Assembly: GCF_004571025.1 (NCBI RefSeq)
Contig: NZ_SPQT01000001.1
Coordinates: 496,001 to 560,000, forward strand
Source of the DNA: Bradyrhizobium niftali
GTDB taxonomy: Bacteria > Pseudomonadota > Alphaproteobacteria > Rhizobiales > Xanthobacteraceae
DNA length: 64,000 bases
Reading direction: 5' to 3'
Part shown: in pieces, positions 63,328 to 64,000 of the stretch
Numbering within the stretch: the stretch's first letter is position 1
How the letters are laid out: each line of letters opens with the position of its first letter
Notes under the pieces: model-generated
What the model was told of the DNA's origin: nothing
Database searches by the model: none
Seen by the model: the letters and a program-made list of their open reading frames with translations, nothing else
Translations under genes and position numbers: made by a program

Positions 63328-64000
63328 GTCCTCCTCTGCTCCAGGTCAACGACCTCAAGAAGCATTTTCCGGTCAGCAAGGGTCTGTTCGGGCGCAAGTC
63401 CGAATGGGTCTATGCGGTCGACGGCGTGTCCTTCGAGATTGCGCGCGGCGAGACGCTGTCGCTGGTCGGCGAGTCCGGCTGCGGCAAATCGACGGTCGGC
63501 CGCGCCATCCTGCGGCTGTTCGACATCACTTCGGGCCAGGTCATCCTCGACGGCCAGCGCATCGACGACGCGCATCCGAGCACGATGCGCCAGATGCGCC
63601 GGCGCGTGCAGGTCGTGTTCCAGGATCCGTTCTCCAGCCTCAATCCGCGCATGCGCGTCCGCGACATTCTCGCGGAGCCGATCCGCAATTTCGGCCTCGC
63701 CAAATCCGCGGAAGATCTCGAGGTGCGCGTCACGGCGCTGATGGACACCGTTCGTCTGCCGCGCGAGGCGCTGAACCGCCGGCCGCACGAATTCTCCGGC
63801 GGCCAGCGCCAGCGCATCGGGATCGCGCGGGCGCTCGCGGCCGAGCCCGAGCTGATCGTCTGCGACGAGGCGGTCTCCGCCCTCGACGTCTCGGTCAAGG
63901 CGCAGATCGTCAATCTGCTTCAGGACCTCCAGCAGAAATTCGGCCTCGCGCTGCTGTTCATCAGCCATGACCTCGCCATCGTCGAGCACATGACCCATCG
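63324..64000 (+). CDS. ABC transporter ATP-binding protein, peptide type (DppF/OppF-like), partial
   Basis: First 225 codons of the second ATPase; the gene runs past the window end. Walker A (GESGCGKST), FSGGQRQRI, Walker B ([12 protein letters not shown]) and the switch His ([12 protein letters not shown]) are visible. It should form a heterodimer with the product of 62338. Everything after the switch region is missing from the window, so the full length is unknown. Confidence 0.88.
   Translation, partial: MSPPLLQVNDLKKHFPVSKGLFGRKSEWVYAVDGVSFEIARGETLSLVGESGCGKSTVGRAILRLFDITSGQVILDGQRIDDAHPSTMRQMRRRVQVVFQDPFSSLNPRMRVRDILAEPIRNFGLAKSAEDLEVRVTALMDTVRLPREALNRRPHEFSGGQRQRIGIARALAAEPELIVCDEAVSALDVSVKAQIVNLLQDLQQKFGLALLFISHDLAIVEHMTH

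Overview
The window is GC-rich, densely packed DNA with strong third-position GC. It carries many ABC importers, GntR- and LacI-type regulators, tripartite-like operons with 4-bp ATGA/GTGA/TTGA overlaps, and the enzyme mix typical of soil alphaproteobacteria. It looks most like a large rhizobial genome of the Bradyrhizobium type, although that assignment rests on protein flavour, not on any marker gene. I see no rRNA, tRNA, CRISPR array, insertion sequence, integrase or phage gene. Essentially all of it is catabolic or transport DNA, and it ends in the middle of a peptide-type ABC operon.

Layout. (1) 39-3908, minus: a complete spermidine/putrescine-type ABC importer, divergent from an amidase (3997-5376). 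(2) 5377-6908, minus: a hydantoin-racemase-like protein without the usual cysteines and a GntR regulator, divergent from a NitT/TauT-type importer, a maleate isomerase/arylmalonate decarboxylase-like enzyme and a hydantoinase (7038-11815). (3) 11861-26516: two divergent operons around a LacI regulator and two matching palindromes. Each arm holds a CoA-transferase, an acyl-CoA dehydrogenase, MaoC/hotdog hydratase(s) and a polar-amino-acid-type binding protein. The rightward arm adds three DHDPS-family lyases plus the permease and ATPase. (4) 26513-37712: a GntR-centred divergent pair of operons with an importer, an LLM flavin monooxygenase, a class II aldolase, and on the other side an SDR, aminotransferase, alpha/beta hydrolase, N-carbamoyl-amino-acid hydrolase and RutF-like flavin reductase, followed by a MocR-type regulator (37762-39309). 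(5) 39737-50203: hydantoin utilisation genes (HyuA, HyuB, class III aminotransferase, acyl-CoA synthetase, N-carbamoyl-D-amino-acid hydrolase, flavin reductase, racemase, hydantoinase). (6) 50220-53378: epimerase, SDR and FAD monooxygenase. (7) 53498-64000: two successive dipeptide/oligopeptide-type importers, the first with a fused double ATPase, the second cut by the window end.

How it fits together. The recurrent theme is import of small nitrogenous or acidic compounds, opening of cyclic amides (hydantoins, dihydropyrimidines), hydrolysis of N-carbamoyl or amide bonds, racemisation and transamination, then CoA activation and beta-oxidation-like steps. D- and L-specific carbamoyl hydrolases and ATP-dependent as well as ATP-independent ring openers are all present. 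The strongest candidates for undescribed biology are the LacI-centred mirror-image CoA pathway (region 3), the oxygenase/reductase/hydrolase system with Rut-like logic (region 4), and several enzymes whose family catalytic residues are missing while the folds look intact (racemase at 5377, SDR at 33090, hotdog protein at 20965).
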